Below are positions 21,284-31,620 of a DNA stretch of 35,247 nt, piece by piece (position 1 is the first letter of the stretch; each line of letters begins with the position of its first letter). Both the position numbers and the translations under genes were made by a program. Source of the DNA: Microthrixaceae bacterium (lineage in GTDB: Bacteria > Actinomycetota > Acidimicrobiia > Acidimicrobiales > Iamiaceae); NCBI GenBank assembly GCA_016702505.1, contig JADJDU010000024.1, forward strand, positions 1 to 35,247. The letters are read 5' to 3'. Under the pieces are notes generated by a model. That model saw only the letters and a program-made list of their open reading frames with translations, made no database searches and was not told where the DNA came from.

Positions 21284-22816
21284 CACGCCCCCATCCACGG
21301 GGATAGCTCGATACTGAACGCCGCGGCCGCAGGATCAACGGTCTTGGACACGACCCGCCATGTGGCGGCGATCTGAGACGGGCCATCGTCAATCTCGACC
21401 CGCACCCGGTCCCCAACCCACAGCGTCGCCACCAGGTCCATACGGATCTGTGCAGACAGCGACTCGGACAGCGACGACGACGCCTGCGCCGCCGCGTAGA
21501 TCGCCCGGTTCTCCAGGTCGTCGGCGGACGTGCCGGTGGGGGCGGCGGAGTAGGACTGGAGGACCAGCCCACCGAACAGCGTCACATCGTGGTAGGAGCC
21601 CGTGAAGCCCTCGTCGTTGGCGACCACCCACTCCGTTACCGGGTGAGTGAGGCCCGAGGTCCATGCCCCCCACGACACGACCGGCGGGTTAGGGCCCTCA
21701 GCGGTCAACGTCAGGTCGCCGGGGTCATGGGCGAACCCGCGGGTAACCCAGCAGCGCCCCACCCGCACCGTCTCGGTCAGAGCGAAGTCGCATTCACCGT
21801 ACCCGGACTCGACCACCATGCGGGCCACCTCGATGACCTGCACATCGGGACGCCGCCACGATGCTTCCATTACCCCGTCGATCGACCCGTCGATCCACGC
21901 CGACACACCAAGGTCGGCGACACGGGCGAACGCTTCCATCCACATGTCACGGACCGGGATCTCCTCGACCTCGACCTCAGTGTCATCCTGGCCGACAGAG
22001 GTGGGCGAGATCTGGGCGGACACCTTGCGGACCACCACGTCCTCGGCTGCGCCGCCCTCCCCCCCGACAGACATGAACCACGACCTAGGCGCACCACCAG
22101 CCCCGTACGCGGAAGTGAACGTCGTGTGGATCACCGCCGTCACCCACTTACCGCGGGCCAAATCACCGGCGAACACCATCCCACCCTGCTGAGGGTCACC
22201 CGCCGATGGGGACGCCAGAGCGGAGAGGATCACGTCACCGTCAGGGCACCCCGGCCTTGACCCACACCTCGGCGGTGAACCGCCACTCGGATGTCCGGTA
22301 CGAGAACTGGCCCCCGGCGGTGAACGCCGTCGACGTCACATCAAGGAACGGTGACCACTCGCGGGTGCCACGGATCTGCTCACGACCCCACACCGTCTCA
22401 TCACCGTCGATCAGCCGGGCATCCAGCCAGTACTCAGGGCCAGCGACCTCGACGGTCAGCGTCGGCCCGGCGATCGACCGGGACACCGACACGATCGGCC
22501 CCCAATGCATCACCCGCCCGGCGTAGGAGATCTGGATCTCACGCTCGACCCGCAACAGGTCATCGGCGACGAAGGAATCATCGGGGTAGGTGGCGTGATG
22601 GTCGATGACGACGGTCGCGGATGACGACCCGATCGCGTCCATCTTCTCGGACCACTGGCATGACACGATCTGATCGGACGGGATCTGTGCGACACGCCCC
22701 GATGACCCCGCGTAGGTGATCCACACCTCAAGGTCCGCCGATGCCATCTCGGTAGAGACCGCGCCACGGGTGCCGTGGGTGATGTTGCCCGCTGGGGCGG
22801 TGACCGTGACGGTCAT
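21283..22816 (-). CDS. Minor tail protein, baseplate hub-like, frameshifted
   Basis: Repaired length 510 residues. The first part has SDQIVSCQWSEKMDAIGSSS, EIQISYAGRVMHWGPI and YWLDARLIDGDETVWG, as in siphophage hub proteins (gp44/Tal-like first domains). The second part continues VILSALASPSAGDPQQGG to IELSPWMGA. One extra base in the C/G run at 22241-22246 gives a premature TGA; without it GVP runs into DGDVILSA. The ORF length modulo three agrees. Probable role: tail-tip hub and membrane penetration. Confidence 0.7.
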
Positions 22817-23241
22817 GTCACACCGAGATCCATCGACAGGGTTAGGTCGGTGCCGTCGAGGGTCACGATCGCAGCGCCGCCCGAGTCATACAGCACCCAC
22901 AGCGGTACCGACGTGGCGTCATCAACCCCGGCCTCGTACCCGACGAACGCGGCGACCTGCTCGGCGGTGCCACACGACGCCCACACGACAGCCGACAGCG
23001 GCAGGGTCCAGCGGCCCGACGAGAACACCGGGGCACCCGTCACCAGCGACGCCCGGCTGTACCCGACCGCCGTCAGCTCGCAGCCACCAAGGGCCAGGTC
23101 GGTCAAGGTCGTGTCGGTGGCGTCGAACGACCAGCCCATCCCGTGCTCGATGGCGAGCACCTTGTCATCGACGCGGGCATCCCACCCCGACGGGGTGAGG
23201 GTCTCCAGCCCGGACCGATACCACGACACGACCAGCGCCAT
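22813..23241 (-). CDS. Minor tail protein (142 aa)
   Basis: Begins MALVVSWYRSGLETLTPSGW and is beta-rich throughout. It sits between the distal-tail-like and hub-like genes and overlaps both neighbours slightly (GTGA downstream, one-base overlap upstream). Identity rests on position only. Confidence 0.6.
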   Translation of the reverse strand: MALVVSWYRSGLETLTPSGWDARVDDKVLAIEHGMGWSFDATDTTLTDLALGGCELTAVGYSRASLVTGAPVFSSGRWTLPLSAVVWASCGTAEQVAAFVGYEAGVDDATSVPLWVLYDSGGAAIVTLDGTDLTLSMDLGVT

Positions 23242-23690
23242 CAGACCACCACCGTCATCTCACCCGTCGTCCCCAACCAGCGGAGCGACATCTCCACGTA
23301 GCCGTAAGGCAACGACGACAGCCCGTCATCGGACGTGCCCATCGGACGGCCCACGATCTCGCGGTGGCCAATCCCCGGCAGCCACAACCACAACGACCCG
23401 AGGCCTGTAGCCATCGCATCGAACTCGGCCGCCAACGCCACCCACCAGTCACCCGCCGCCTCATCATCACCCGGCGTCCAAATCTCCACGTCGAGACTGA
23501 TATCCAACGGGGCAGCAACATCACGACCCACAGCCACACCCGCCGACATCGAGCGTTGCGCCGTCTGAGACGACACCGACGGGCCAAGCCCGTTCACCTT
23601 CACCAACGACACCTCAGGGTTCGCTGTGCCGTCACCGCACACCAGCGACCCAACCCCGAACTGGTACACGCCTGTCAGTGGAGACGCCAT
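23241..23690 (-). CDS. Distal tail/minor tail protein (149 aa)
   Basis: MASPLTGVYQFGVGSLVCGD, then a Trp-rich beta region (DVEIWTPGDDEAAGDWWVAL, LGSLWLWLPGIGHREIVGRP). Being immediately downstream of the tape measure, it is the expected distal tail (Dit) position. Short for a full Dit, so it may carry only the ring-forming domain. Confidence 0.6.
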   Translation of the reverse strand: MASPLTGVYQFGVGSLVCGDGTANPEVSLVKVNGLGPSVSSQTAQRSMSAGVAVGRDVAAPLDISLDVEIWTPGDDEAAGDWWVALAAEFDAMATGLGSLWLWLPGIGHREIVGRPMGTSDDGLSSLPYGYVEMSLRWLGTTGEMTVVV

Positions 23691-26600
23691 CAGTGAGACA
23701 CCCCCACCCTCATCAAACGGTCAAACTCGGACCCGATCAGATCGACTGTCGCCCACGGGGTAGCCGCCTCATTCACCGTCACGTTCAGGGTCCGCGGTCC
23801 GGCCGCCAACTTCGCTTGGCCGCGCCGGTCACGCTCGTTGAACGCCGCCTGCTTGCGCTTATCTACCGCCCACTGCTCAGGCGTGAACACACGACCCGAC
23901 TCGCCAGGATCTAGCCGCAGAATCTCCGGGCCGTTCTCGCCCACCGGATACACCCGGCCCGCTCCGACACGGCCACCGATCGCACGACCACCACGGTTCG
24001 CCTCATCAGTCCCAGACAAGGCGATCTCCATCGCCCGGTTGATCGCGTCCACCGCCTGGAGGCGGGTCTGAAGCTCGATCGTCCACGGCCTCGCCGTTAG
24101 AGAGTTCAGTTGCTCGGCCATCTCCAGCAGCCGCTGACGCACCGGCGACCCCGGCTCCATCTGCCCCGCCAACTCCAGGAGCTTGACGATCTGGCCATCT
24201 AGAGCGCCCTTAGAGTTCGCTAGCGCAGCGTCCAGCTCGGCCTGCGCTATCGCCTGCGCCACAAGTGCATCGGTGACCTTGCGCTCGGCCTCCTCGACCG
24301 CCGCCCTCGCCTCGACCACAGCACCCTGCTGATCCACGACCCGCTGTTGAGCGGCGGCCACCTGGTCTTGGGCGTCACGGACCCGACCAGCGGCCTCGGT
24401 CACCCGGTCGTTCGCCTCCACGACCCGCTGCTGAGCCTCAACGACCCGCTGGGCTAGGGCCTCCTGCACCTCGACCACACGGGCCTTGGCCTCGGCCAGC
24501 GCTTCCTCGGCGGTGCGCTCAGCATCAGCAGCCGCGGCGATCGCATCCTTCGCCGCGGTGACCTCCTCGGACTGCTCAATCCCGCGGGCCTGAGCCTCAG
24601 CCAGCTCGTCGGCCGCCTCACCGTTGCGCTCCTGCGCCTCAGCCAGGCGCATCTCAGCCCGCTCTACACGGATCTGAAGCCGCTCACGTTCCTCCGCCCA
24701 CTCTTTGCGGGCCTCAGCGTTGCGCCGCTCCCGCTCCACCGCAGCCTCGGCGGACTCACCGGGCTTGGCCTCGTCAATATCTGGGCCAGCGGCCAGGGCC
24801 TCGCGGGCATCTCGCAGATCGAGGACGGCCTCTTTCTCATCGAGGACCGCCGACCGGGCAGAGGTGGCCAGATCCTCCAGGACCTCAGCGGCGCGCTCAC
24901 GGGCCTCGGTCAAATCCTCCTGAGCGGCCTTGCTGTCGCGCTGCGCCGATGCAAGATCCTTCTCAGCGTCAACGACCCCTCGTGGGCGTCCTCCAGCTCC
25001 TTGGTCCCAAACTGAAGATCACGCTGGGCGTCCGCTAGGTCCTCAGCGGCCGCTACCGCCCCCTGTCGTGCGTCAGCCAAACCCTTCTCAGCATCAGCGA
25101 CACCACGGGCGGCGTCAGCCACCCCCTTACGGGCCTCGGTCACGCCACGCTCAGCGTCAGCCACCCGATCCTGAGCGTCAGCCACCCCAGCCCGAGCAGA
25201 CTCCACGCCCTCCTCGGCGGACCGCAGACCATCGACGGCGGACCGTGCAGCGTCAGCCGCTGCCTCCTCTGCCGCCAGATCACGGGCCAACGCAGCCGAA
25301 GCCTCAGCGGCCCCCGCACCCGAGGACTGGTAGTCCTCTAATGCACCCGTCAGCTTGTCCACCGACATGATCGTCGGGTCGACACCAGTCGCCGCCAGCG
25401 CCTTCTCAGCGTCCGCCACCGACATACCAGACCGCTTAGCGGCCTCCTCTATCCGATCGGCGGCATCCTCGTACGCCTTGGCCCGACCCTCAGCCGCCTT
25501 CTTCGCCTCGGCCGTCTCGCGGTCAGCGTCGATGTCGAACAGGTCGCCAGGGTCAGGCAGGCCAGCGAACGACCCCCCAGCCTCCTTGATCGCATCACCC
25601 CACGCCCTGGTCTCAGCGGCCGTCTGGCGCAGGCCCGCAACCGTGCGACCGTTCGCCTGATCGAACTGGTCAGCCCACTGATTCGCCGCACCGCGGCCAG
25701 CAGCACCCCACTGATTCCACGCAGCAGCACCAGCCACCAGCGCACCAGCCAGCGCACCAGCGGCGACACCAGCGCCCGTCATCTTCTGCGCCGTCGTCGC
25801 CGTCTCCGACCCATACGCACGGACAGCACCAACACCAGACCGCAACAGGCCGACACCCTCAGCGACCTTCGGCCCCAACAACCCGGAGACCCACCACCAG
25901 CCCCCTATGCCGACCACCCCGGTCTGCATCGGAGCAGGCAGCGCACCAAACGCACTCGCCAGACCCGCTATCCCCTTAGCGGCCGTAGCGGCAGCAGGCA
26001 CCAGCGACGTGCCAATGGAAGCCGCACTGTTCTCTAGCTCGGCCTTCGCCCTCTTGGACGACATCGCCAACCCGTCAGCCTCCCGAGCCGCCGCCCCCGA
26101 CGCCTTACCCGCGCCGGCCAGCATCAGCGAATAGGTCGCCAACGCCTTCTCCTGGGCGGTCAACTCACGGGCCGACGACTTGCCCGTCTCGGCCAACGCC
26201 TGCTGCTCCACTGCCGCCGCGTTGATCGTCGGAACAAACTTCTGCAAGGCGTCGTACTCGCCCCGGAACGCAGCCGTCTGCGCCTCGATCACGTCCACCG
26301 GATTCGCGTTCTAGGAAGGGCCGAAGTCACCAGCAAGGGTGATCATCGACTTAGACATCTGCGCCGACTTGGCGGCCCCGACGCCCATCTGGGTGAACAG
26401 GTTCTGGAAGGTGGATGCGGACTCCAGCGCCTCACGCTTCGACAGGGCGAGCGCCTCGGCGGCTCCCTCAGCAAACTGATTGATGATCCCCACCTACTCC
26501 CCGAATACGGCGTTCGTTTTGGCTTGCGCCTCCGCCAGCTCGCCAGCGGCTTTGGTCGACGCACCCAACACCGCCACCGTGCCGCCCAACACGATCCCAC

Positions 26601-26790
26601 CCGCAACCTGACGGGCGTTGCTCAGTTTCGCCGCGTAATCATCGGCCGACTTACCGAGCTTGTCGCTCTCCTTGGCGGTCTTGTCCACCGCCTTGTCGAC
26701 CGCCGACAACTCCTTCTGGACGCGCTTCAGCGCCGCCAGCGTCTGCTGGTCCCTCGTCGTTATGTCGATCGTGAGAGCGCGCCCAGTCAT
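23690..26790 (-). CDS. Tape measure protein with two in-frame TAG codons and one frameshift
   Basis: Repaired length about 1033 codons, implying a tail near 150 nm at ~0.15 nm per residue. Frame 1 runs from MTGRALTIDITTRDQQTL to NAVFGE, then TAG at 26494-26496, continues GIINQFAEGAAEALALS to GDFGPS, then TAG at 26311-26313, and resumes DVIEAQTAAFRGEYDALQ. The joined text matches the conserved tape-measure N-region (VFGES..., then DVIEAQ-AAFRGEYDAL). Hydrophobic segments lie near residues 360-430 and a long Ala/Asp/Glu coiled coil fills the middle. A base is missing in the C run at 24976-24979, after which KDLASAQRDSKAAQ resumes. TAG also ends the helicase and capsid genes, so TAG is not globally sense. 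Confidence 0.85.
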
Positions 26791-26794
26791 GGCT

Positions 26795-27085
26795 CTAGAC
26801 CTCTACAGCCTCGGCGGGCTCAACCTGCTCGGCGGGGAACAGCGTCAGCGACGACGCCACCAAAGCGAACGACGCCAACGCATCCACCGACTGACGGACC
26901 CACAACCAGTGGACCACCGCCAGATCAGCGAGTAGCACCGCCTCGCCCCGCTCCAAGATCCCCAACACCGCAAGATCGAGGTCCTGCCCCGTCTCCATGC
27001 GGAACTGCATCGCATCCAGCCCCGTGACCTTCGCCAGGTCCACGACCTGCTCGGACCCGTCGACCGTAACCGTGATCTGACTCAC
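26795..27085 (-). CDS. Tail assembly chaperone
   Basis: A 96-residue acidic protein (ITVTVDGSEQVVDLAKVTGL, MQFRMETGQDLDLAVLG) immediately upstream of the tape measure, matching short tail chaperones (gpG-like). It ends with TAG five bases before the tape-measure ATG. No second, frameshift-extended chaperone (gpGT) fits in this gap, so this phage seems to use a single chaperone. Confidence 0.65.
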   Translation of the reverse strand: MSQITVTVDGSEQVVDLAKVTGLDAMQFRMETGQDLDLAVLGILERGEAVLLADLAVVHWLWVRQSVDALASFALVASSLTLFPAEQVEPAEAVEV

Positions 27086-27570
27086 TCGAACCCCCCAGGG
27101 AAAGCCGCCTTCAAGGCGGACTCGTAACCGGCCGCATACAGGGCCTCGACCTCATCAACATGGGCAGCGATCGCATCGTTGATCGCATGCGGCCCCTGAC
27201 CGGCCACGCCAGCCGTCCACGAGTTCCCCACCCACGGCGGGGCCTGCCGTGCGAGAGAGTCACGGTACCGCTCAGCCGCATACCAGCCGGTCCGGCGAGA
27301 CATACCCCAGAAGGCAGCCTTGGCATAACCAGGGCCACCAGAGATCGCCAGACGGGCCGTCGACTGAGTGCTCCGAGGCTTGATCGCACCGGCGGCCCGG
27401 ACCTGCTGGCGGGTGCCAGAGCGGGCAGCAGACCGCGCCCACTCCGACACCTCCTCAGCAACCCTCTTATTCGCCTTGCGCTGCTCCCGGCCCAGCCCCT
27501 GAGACGACGCCTTCAAGCCGGCGATCAACTCGGCCAAACCATCGGCCTCCATGTACAGCAGCGCCGACAC
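27082..27570 (-). CDS. HK97 gp10-like tail completion/minor structural protein
   Basis: A 162-residue basic protein with LAELIAGLKASSQGLGREQR, a KRVAEEVSEWARSAARSGT helix and WYAAERYRDSLARQAPPWVG, the look of HK97 gp10 head-tail completion proteins. Its gene lies between the major tail protein and the chaperone. The GTG start has no strong ribosome site; an ATG at 27552 is an alternative. Confidence 0.6.
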   Translation of the reverse strand: MSALLYMEADGLAELIAGLKASSQGLGREQRKANKRVAEEVSEWARSAARSGTRQQVRAAGAIKPRSTQSTARLAISGGPGYAKAAFWGMSRRTGWYAAERYRDSLARQAPPWVGNSWTAGVAGQGPHAINDAIAAHVDEVEALYAAGYESALKAAFPGGFE

Positions 27571-27573
27571 GGC

Positions 27574-28550
27574 TCAGTAGGCGGTGTCGGTGGTCTGGTA
27601 CTCCAACGTCCACGCCGGATCGGTGCCGTTATCCAGCACACGGAACGGCAACGGCTGCTCGGGCGTCACATCGAGGCCAACCTTCGGGGACGACCCGGTG
27701 AGCTGGATCAGCGGGAACGTCGCCCGAAACAGGAAGTCGAACCCAGTCTCGATCTCGGGACCGGTGAAGGTGATGATCAGATCTTCGAGCTCGGTCCCGG
27801 CCAGCCACGCGTCCTGCCAAGAATCGTCCTCGTAGTCGAGCGACAGAGTGCCGGTCGGTTCCACACGGGTATTCAGCACCGGCTTCTCGCGGCCACCCGC
27901 ACAGATCCGCCACCGCTCCATGTCGAGCCCGGTCGGGATCGTGAAGTCAGCAGACCGCAGGCACTCAGAGTTGCCGTCGATCGACACCACACAGTCGATG
28001 TCACGGTAGACATGCGACGAAGTGGGGTAGGACGGGGTGACCGACGCCGCCGCAGTGTCGAGCGTCTTGTAGGCGAACGTCGACTTGAGGACCGGCAGGC
28101 CCTTGGGAGCCAGCGCCAGATTGAGGCTCTCGGCCATGCACCCGAGGTAGTCGTGATGGTTCACCGTGCCGCCCACATCAGCGCGGCCAGCATGGACCGT
28201 GAAGGACTTGGTGGGGCCGAGTCGTGGTCGGCGTGAACGTGTGCAGCCGGGTCAGAGTCGCCGCCCGGCGTGGTGGTCGCCACCGTCGACGCCACCGAAG
28301 CGAACACCAGCCCCAACGACTTCGCCATCAGGTCCAGGGTCAGCACATGCTGACCACCACGGGGCACAGCCACAGAGCGGCCCGTCGGGGTGGCCACCGT
28401 CGCCGGGCGCATCCCCCTGGACTGAAGAAACTCGACGTTCGGGGTAGCGTCATCGGTCTGGTTCTCGACGCCGCGGGTCAAAGTGGTGGCCTTGGTCCCC
28501 CACTCCACGGTCTCCTCGCCGATCGTCCAGAAGTTGTCTTGGATGCCCAT
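27574..28550 (-). CDS. Major tail protein, frameshifted
   Basis: Repaired length 325 residues. It starts MGIQDNFWTIGEETVEWGTK with GGAGGGCTGATAG before the ATG. The middle (RSVAVPRGGQHVLTLDLMAK) and end (GGTVNHHDYLGCMAESLNLA, FTIPTGLDMERWRICAGGRE) are tail-tube like. One base is missing near 28213-28222: the sequence leaves frame at DHDS and resumes as GPTKSFTVHAGRADVGGTV. Length modulo three agrees with one lost base. It forms the tail tube around the tape measure. Confidence 0.8.
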
Positions 28551-28553
28551 CTA

Positions 28554-28800
28554 TCAGCCCTCCAGGCCGGTCGGGTCGGAGTCACCAGCGGGCGCTAGCG
28601 ACGGATCATCGACCTTGCTGGCCGACTTCTTGGCCGGGGCTTCCCCGGCCTTCTCGGGCTCCACCGGCTCGAACGACCCACCAAGAGACGCCACCACGGC
28701 CTCGTCCAGGTCGAGCACGTCCCCCAGGATCAGGGACGAACGGCGGCACGCCCTCAGGCGCGAAGATATAGCCGGCCTCGCCGGTGTAACGGACCTTCAT
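28554..28800 (-). CDS. Small tail/head-tail protein with acidic tail, frameshifted
   Basis: Repaired product of 81 residues: MKVRYTGEAGYIFAPEGVPP, then DPGDVLDLDEAVVASLGGSF, then an Ala/Lys/Glu/Pro tail ending PTGLEG. GAGGAG lies 6 nt upstream of the ATG. One extra base in the C run at 28721-28725 would otherwise turn the tail into Gly/Arg-rich sequence. Short proteins of this type sit just before the major tail gene in several actinophages; function unknown. Confidence 0.6.
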
Positions 28801-28814
28801 CGAAGGCTCCTCTC

Positions 28815-29261
28815 TCAGTTGAGACGGGCGGTCACGTCGACCACCACACGCGCCGTCCCGATCGGACCCTCAGGGGTCTGACCGCACGACATCGACTTCT
28901 CCGCCACCCACCCGAACAGCACCCCGTCCATATCCGATAGGGCCGGTTCATCGGCCAGAACGTCCTGGATCGCCGCCACGACGGCCGACGTGCGGCACAT
29001 CGTTGAATCCAGATCACCCCGCCCTGTTATGACCACGATCAGCGGCAGCCGGAACGACTCATCGCGCACCTGTCGCCCCGACTTCATCACCGGCCGGTCC
29101 TCGGTGGACGACAGTTCATCCACGAACACCATTTCAGGTTTGCGGTGCAGATCCCCCGGCCAACCGGAATGGACATCCACACTTCCAATCAGCGACGGAT
29201 GGACCCGCAACAGCGACACCAGCCGCTCCACGGCAGACCACCACACCGTCGTCTCCGCCAT
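28815..29261 (-). CDS. Tail terminator-like protein
   Basis: A 148-residue protein: WWSAVERLVSLLRVHPSLIG, RDESFRLPLIVVITGRGDLD, VVAAIQDVLADEPALSDM and TARVVVDVTARLN. The helix-strand order with closing beta strands fits tail terminator proteins that cap the tube. It lies between the connector and the major tail protein as expected. The ATG shares a base with the upstream TGA. Confidence 0.6.
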   Translation of the reverse strand: MAETTVWWSAVERLVSLLRVHPSLIGSVDVHSGWPGDLHRKPEMVFVDELSSTEDRPVMKSGRQVRDESFRLPLIVVITGRGDLDSTMCRTSAVVAAIQDVLADEPALSDMDGVLFGWVAEKSMSCGQTPEGPIGTARVVVDVTARLN

Positions 29262-29819
29262 CACGCCACCCCCGGCAGCCAATACCGGGCACGCACCCCA
29301 ACCAGCAGCCGGTCAACCTCCAAGAACCCAGTGGGGCGACCAGCAGACCAGTCCGGGGTCGAATACCTCGTAGTGCCGCCGTCGAAGCTCTGAGCCAACA
29401 CGTCCCGAGACGTACCGGACCCCGACGCCGCCACGACACGCCCGACGTACTCGGCGCACGTGCAACACCTCCTCAGGCGGGGCATCCAGACCGACCTGGA
29501 CCGACACCGTGACCACCCCAGGACCAACCGCCACCGACGGATACACCACCGACCCCGAGAACTTGTGGGTGCCAGACACCGCCACCCCGTCGACCGCCAC
29601 CGACGTAACGGACCGCACCGGCCCATCCACCGCCAACGACACCACAGGGGACGGAACAGCAACCCGCACCACCGAGGCCCGAGGCACCATCGGCACCCCG
29701 ACGAACCGCTCCGCCAACGCCTCGAACTCCGACACCAGCCGGTCGATCTCGGCGTCAGCAACACCGGACAGCAACGCCATCCGACGCTCACGGGCCTCAG
29801 CAGCGGTCAGGTACGCCAC
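29261..29819 (-). CDS. Head-tail connector/adaptor protein, frameshifted
   Basis: Repaired length about 185 residues. MAYLTAAEARERRMALLSGV and EIDRLVSEFEALAERFVG give the helical start typical of gp6/gp15-like adaptors, followed by beta strands (VRSVTSVAVDGVAVSGTH). The ending CAEYVGRVVAASGSGTSRDV through ARYWLPGVA is one frame over; the break is near 29453-29463. Unrepaired, the frame ends at 29313 with an Arg-rich tail. Confidence 0.65.
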
Positions 29820-29821
29820 GC

Positions 29822-30031
29822 TCAGCCCCTACGGGTCCGCTTCACGGGCGCAGCCTCGACGGCCTGCTCCACCTCTGGGGCATCCACAGCGGCCTCACGG
29901 GAGCCGACAACCCCGGCACGCACACCGAACCGGGCTAGCTCCGCATCCACCTCGGCCACACGGCCAGACAGCCCACGCAACACATACCCATCACGCTCCA
30001 CCAGCAGGGCCGCAACATACGAATCAGACAC
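29822..30031 (-). CDS. Small head-associated protein (69 aa)
   Basis: VSDSYVAALLVERDGYVLRG, an acidic helix, then an Ala/Glu/Val tail ending KRTRRG. GGAGG stands 6 nt before the GTG. The start VAALLVERDGY..G is common in small proteins encoded right after actinophage capsid genes; function unknown, perhaps a connector accessory. Confidence 0.65.
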   Translation of the reverse strand: MSDSYVAALLVERDGYVLRGLSGRVAEVDAELARFGVRAGVVGSREAAVDAPEVEQAVEAAPVKRTRRG

Positions 30032-30116
30032 AACACACCTCCAACGGAGCGAACATGGGGGAGGTGTGGGCCTGGGGGGAGGCATCAGCCACCAACCCAG
30101 GCCCACGCCAACCGAC

Positions 30117-31463
30117 CTAGAAGGTCGGCGTAACCAGACCGGTGCCACCGACAGTGGCGATGGCCTTCGGGTAACGCCCGGCCGTGGTGGCCGAGTAGCC
30201 GTAAGCAACGAGCTTCACGGTCAGGTTGCCGCCGTTGGTCTGCTCGAAGCGCAACTCACGGGGGGCACCGTCGCCGTCCTCCCACAGGAGGATGTCGTCA
30301 GCCTTCGCCACGATCACCAGATCCTCATTGGTGCCAGCACCGAGGTCGGTGGCCATGTTGGCGTCGGTGACGACGGGCAGACCGAACAGCGACCCGACGA
30401 CCTGCCCGTACTCGGCAGCAACACCCACACCAACAGCGTTGGATGGTGCGTTCAGGCCGATCAGGGGACGGTTGGTAGAGTCGACCGCAGCGGTCAGCCA
30501 GCCCCAGCGACGGGGGTGCATGAAGATCGCGGTGGCGGGCATGAACCGGTTCGAGTTCACGCGCTGCACAGCGTCAGCGAGCTTCGGGAAGAACTCGGCC
30601 ACAGTGGGGGACGCGTCGGTGTAGGTCACGGCCTCGATCCCGGCAGTGCCGGTGATGGCGGTGTACACCGAAGTGTCCAGCACGGTCGCATAGTGCGAAG
30701 CGAGATCACCGAACACCACCAGGTCGATGCCAACCCCACGCTCCAACGCCTGACGGGAAACGTCCTGCTGACCGGCGATGGTCTGCAACGAGACAGCCAA
30801 AGTCGTCTCATCGAAGTTGGTTTCCGACACGGCGTCGTTCTCGGCCGCCTGGACGGCGGTGGTGGTGCCGGTGGTGCCACGCGGGACGTTGAAGGTCATC
30901 CCACCAGCAGGCAGCGGGAGCCGACGCACCGAGTTGGCGATCGGGCGACCAGCCCGAGCGATCGGAGCGAACATGTCCACCAGGTACTGAGGTGGCACCA
31001 GCGCACCGAACGCACCGGTGCCGACATCGCGGGTCTCCAGCGCCATCCGCTGATGACGCTCCAGCCGCTCCCGGGCCTGCCAGTCGCCACCGAACTCGGA
31101 GCGGTAGGCATCCTGAAGGAACGAGTGCTCACCACCGTCGCGGTACACGACAGGCTCAGCGCCGACACGGATCTCGGGGGACCCGTTGGGGGCAGGGAAG
31201 CGGGCAGCCACAGCGTCAGCAGCAGCACGGGCCTCTTCGAGCGCAACGAGCTCGGCCTCACGCTCCTGAAGCTGGGCGAGATCGGCATCAGCGGCAGCGA
31301 CGGCGGAACGGGCCTCGCTGAACTGGATGGTCTCGGCATCAGTGAGCGCCGAATCGTCACGGGCCTCGGCCGCAGCGATCACCGAATCGATGACGGCCAT
31401 ATGGCCGGCGCGAGTGTCGAGGCACTCACGGATAGAAGCTCGGATCTGTTCGAGCAGGGTCAT
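30117..31463 (-). CDS. Major capsid protein, HK97 fold
   Basis: A 448-residue protein. Residues ~1-100 are a charged coiled-coil delta domain (AVAAADADLAQLQEREAELV) that the prohead protease should remove. The rest has HK97-type features: FGALVPPQYLVDMFAPIARA, TFNVPRGTTGTTTAVQAAEN, AIFMHPRRWGWLTAAVD, VGSLFGLPVVTDANM and DILLWEDGDGAPRELRFEQ. GGAGG lies 7 nt upstream of the ATG at 31463. It ends with TAG. No separate scaffold gene is seen, consistent with the delta domain doing that work. Confidence 0.92.
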   Translation of the reverse strand: MTLLEQIRASIRECLDTRAGHMAVIDSVIAAAEARDDSALTDAETIQFSEARSAVAAADADLAQLQEREAELVALEEARAAADAVAARFPAPNGSPEIRVGAEPVVYRDGGEHSFLQDAYRSEFGGDWQARERLERHQRMALETRDVGTGAFGALVPPQYLVDMFAPIARAGRPIANSVRRLPLPAGGMTFNVPRGTTGTTTAVQAAENDAVSETNFDETTLAVSLQTIAGQQDVSRQALERGVGIDLVVFGDLASHYATVLDTSVYTAITGTAGIEAVTYTDASPTVAEFFPKLADAVQRVNSNRFMPATAIFMHPRRWGWLTAAVDSTNRPLIGLNAPSNAVGVGVAAEYGQVVGSLFGLPVVTDANMATDLGAGTNEDLVIVAKADDILLWEDGDGAPRELRFEQTNGGNLTVKLVAYGYSATTAGRYPKAIATVGGTGLVTPTF

Positions 31464-31620
31464 GACAGGACCTCCATGGGTCACGTTGGTTGGCACCCGT
31501 GCCGGGCGGCGCGGGTGAGTCGTGGCTCAGGTGGACCGCAGGTGGACCGCAGGTGGTGCCCCCTAGAGGGGTCCGGCGTGCGGTTCGGCGTGCAGCCCGG
31601 CGTGGGCCGGGAGTGACTGC
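31464..31620. other. Non-coding leader of the capsid gene with short repeats
   Basis: A 157-bp gap without a credible gene. It contains two copies of GGTGGACCGCA in tandem (around 31530-31553), the inverted repeat CCCCTAGAGGGG and a hairpin CCCGGC-GTGG-GCCGGG, together with three CGGCGTG units. Likely an mRNA-stabilising or attenuating structure that raises capsid output. Confidence 0.45.

Noticed and set aside
23690..26790. Genome-wide reassignment of TAG to sense
   Set aside because: TAG ends the helicase, capsid and chaperone genes at sensible places, so global recoding does not fit. Local readthrough or error remains open.
29460..31616. A 718-codon open frame on the plus strand over the capsid genes
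   Set aside because: It lies antisense to the capsid and connector genes, has Arg/His/Thr-rich shadow composition and no domain. High GC makes such frames common.
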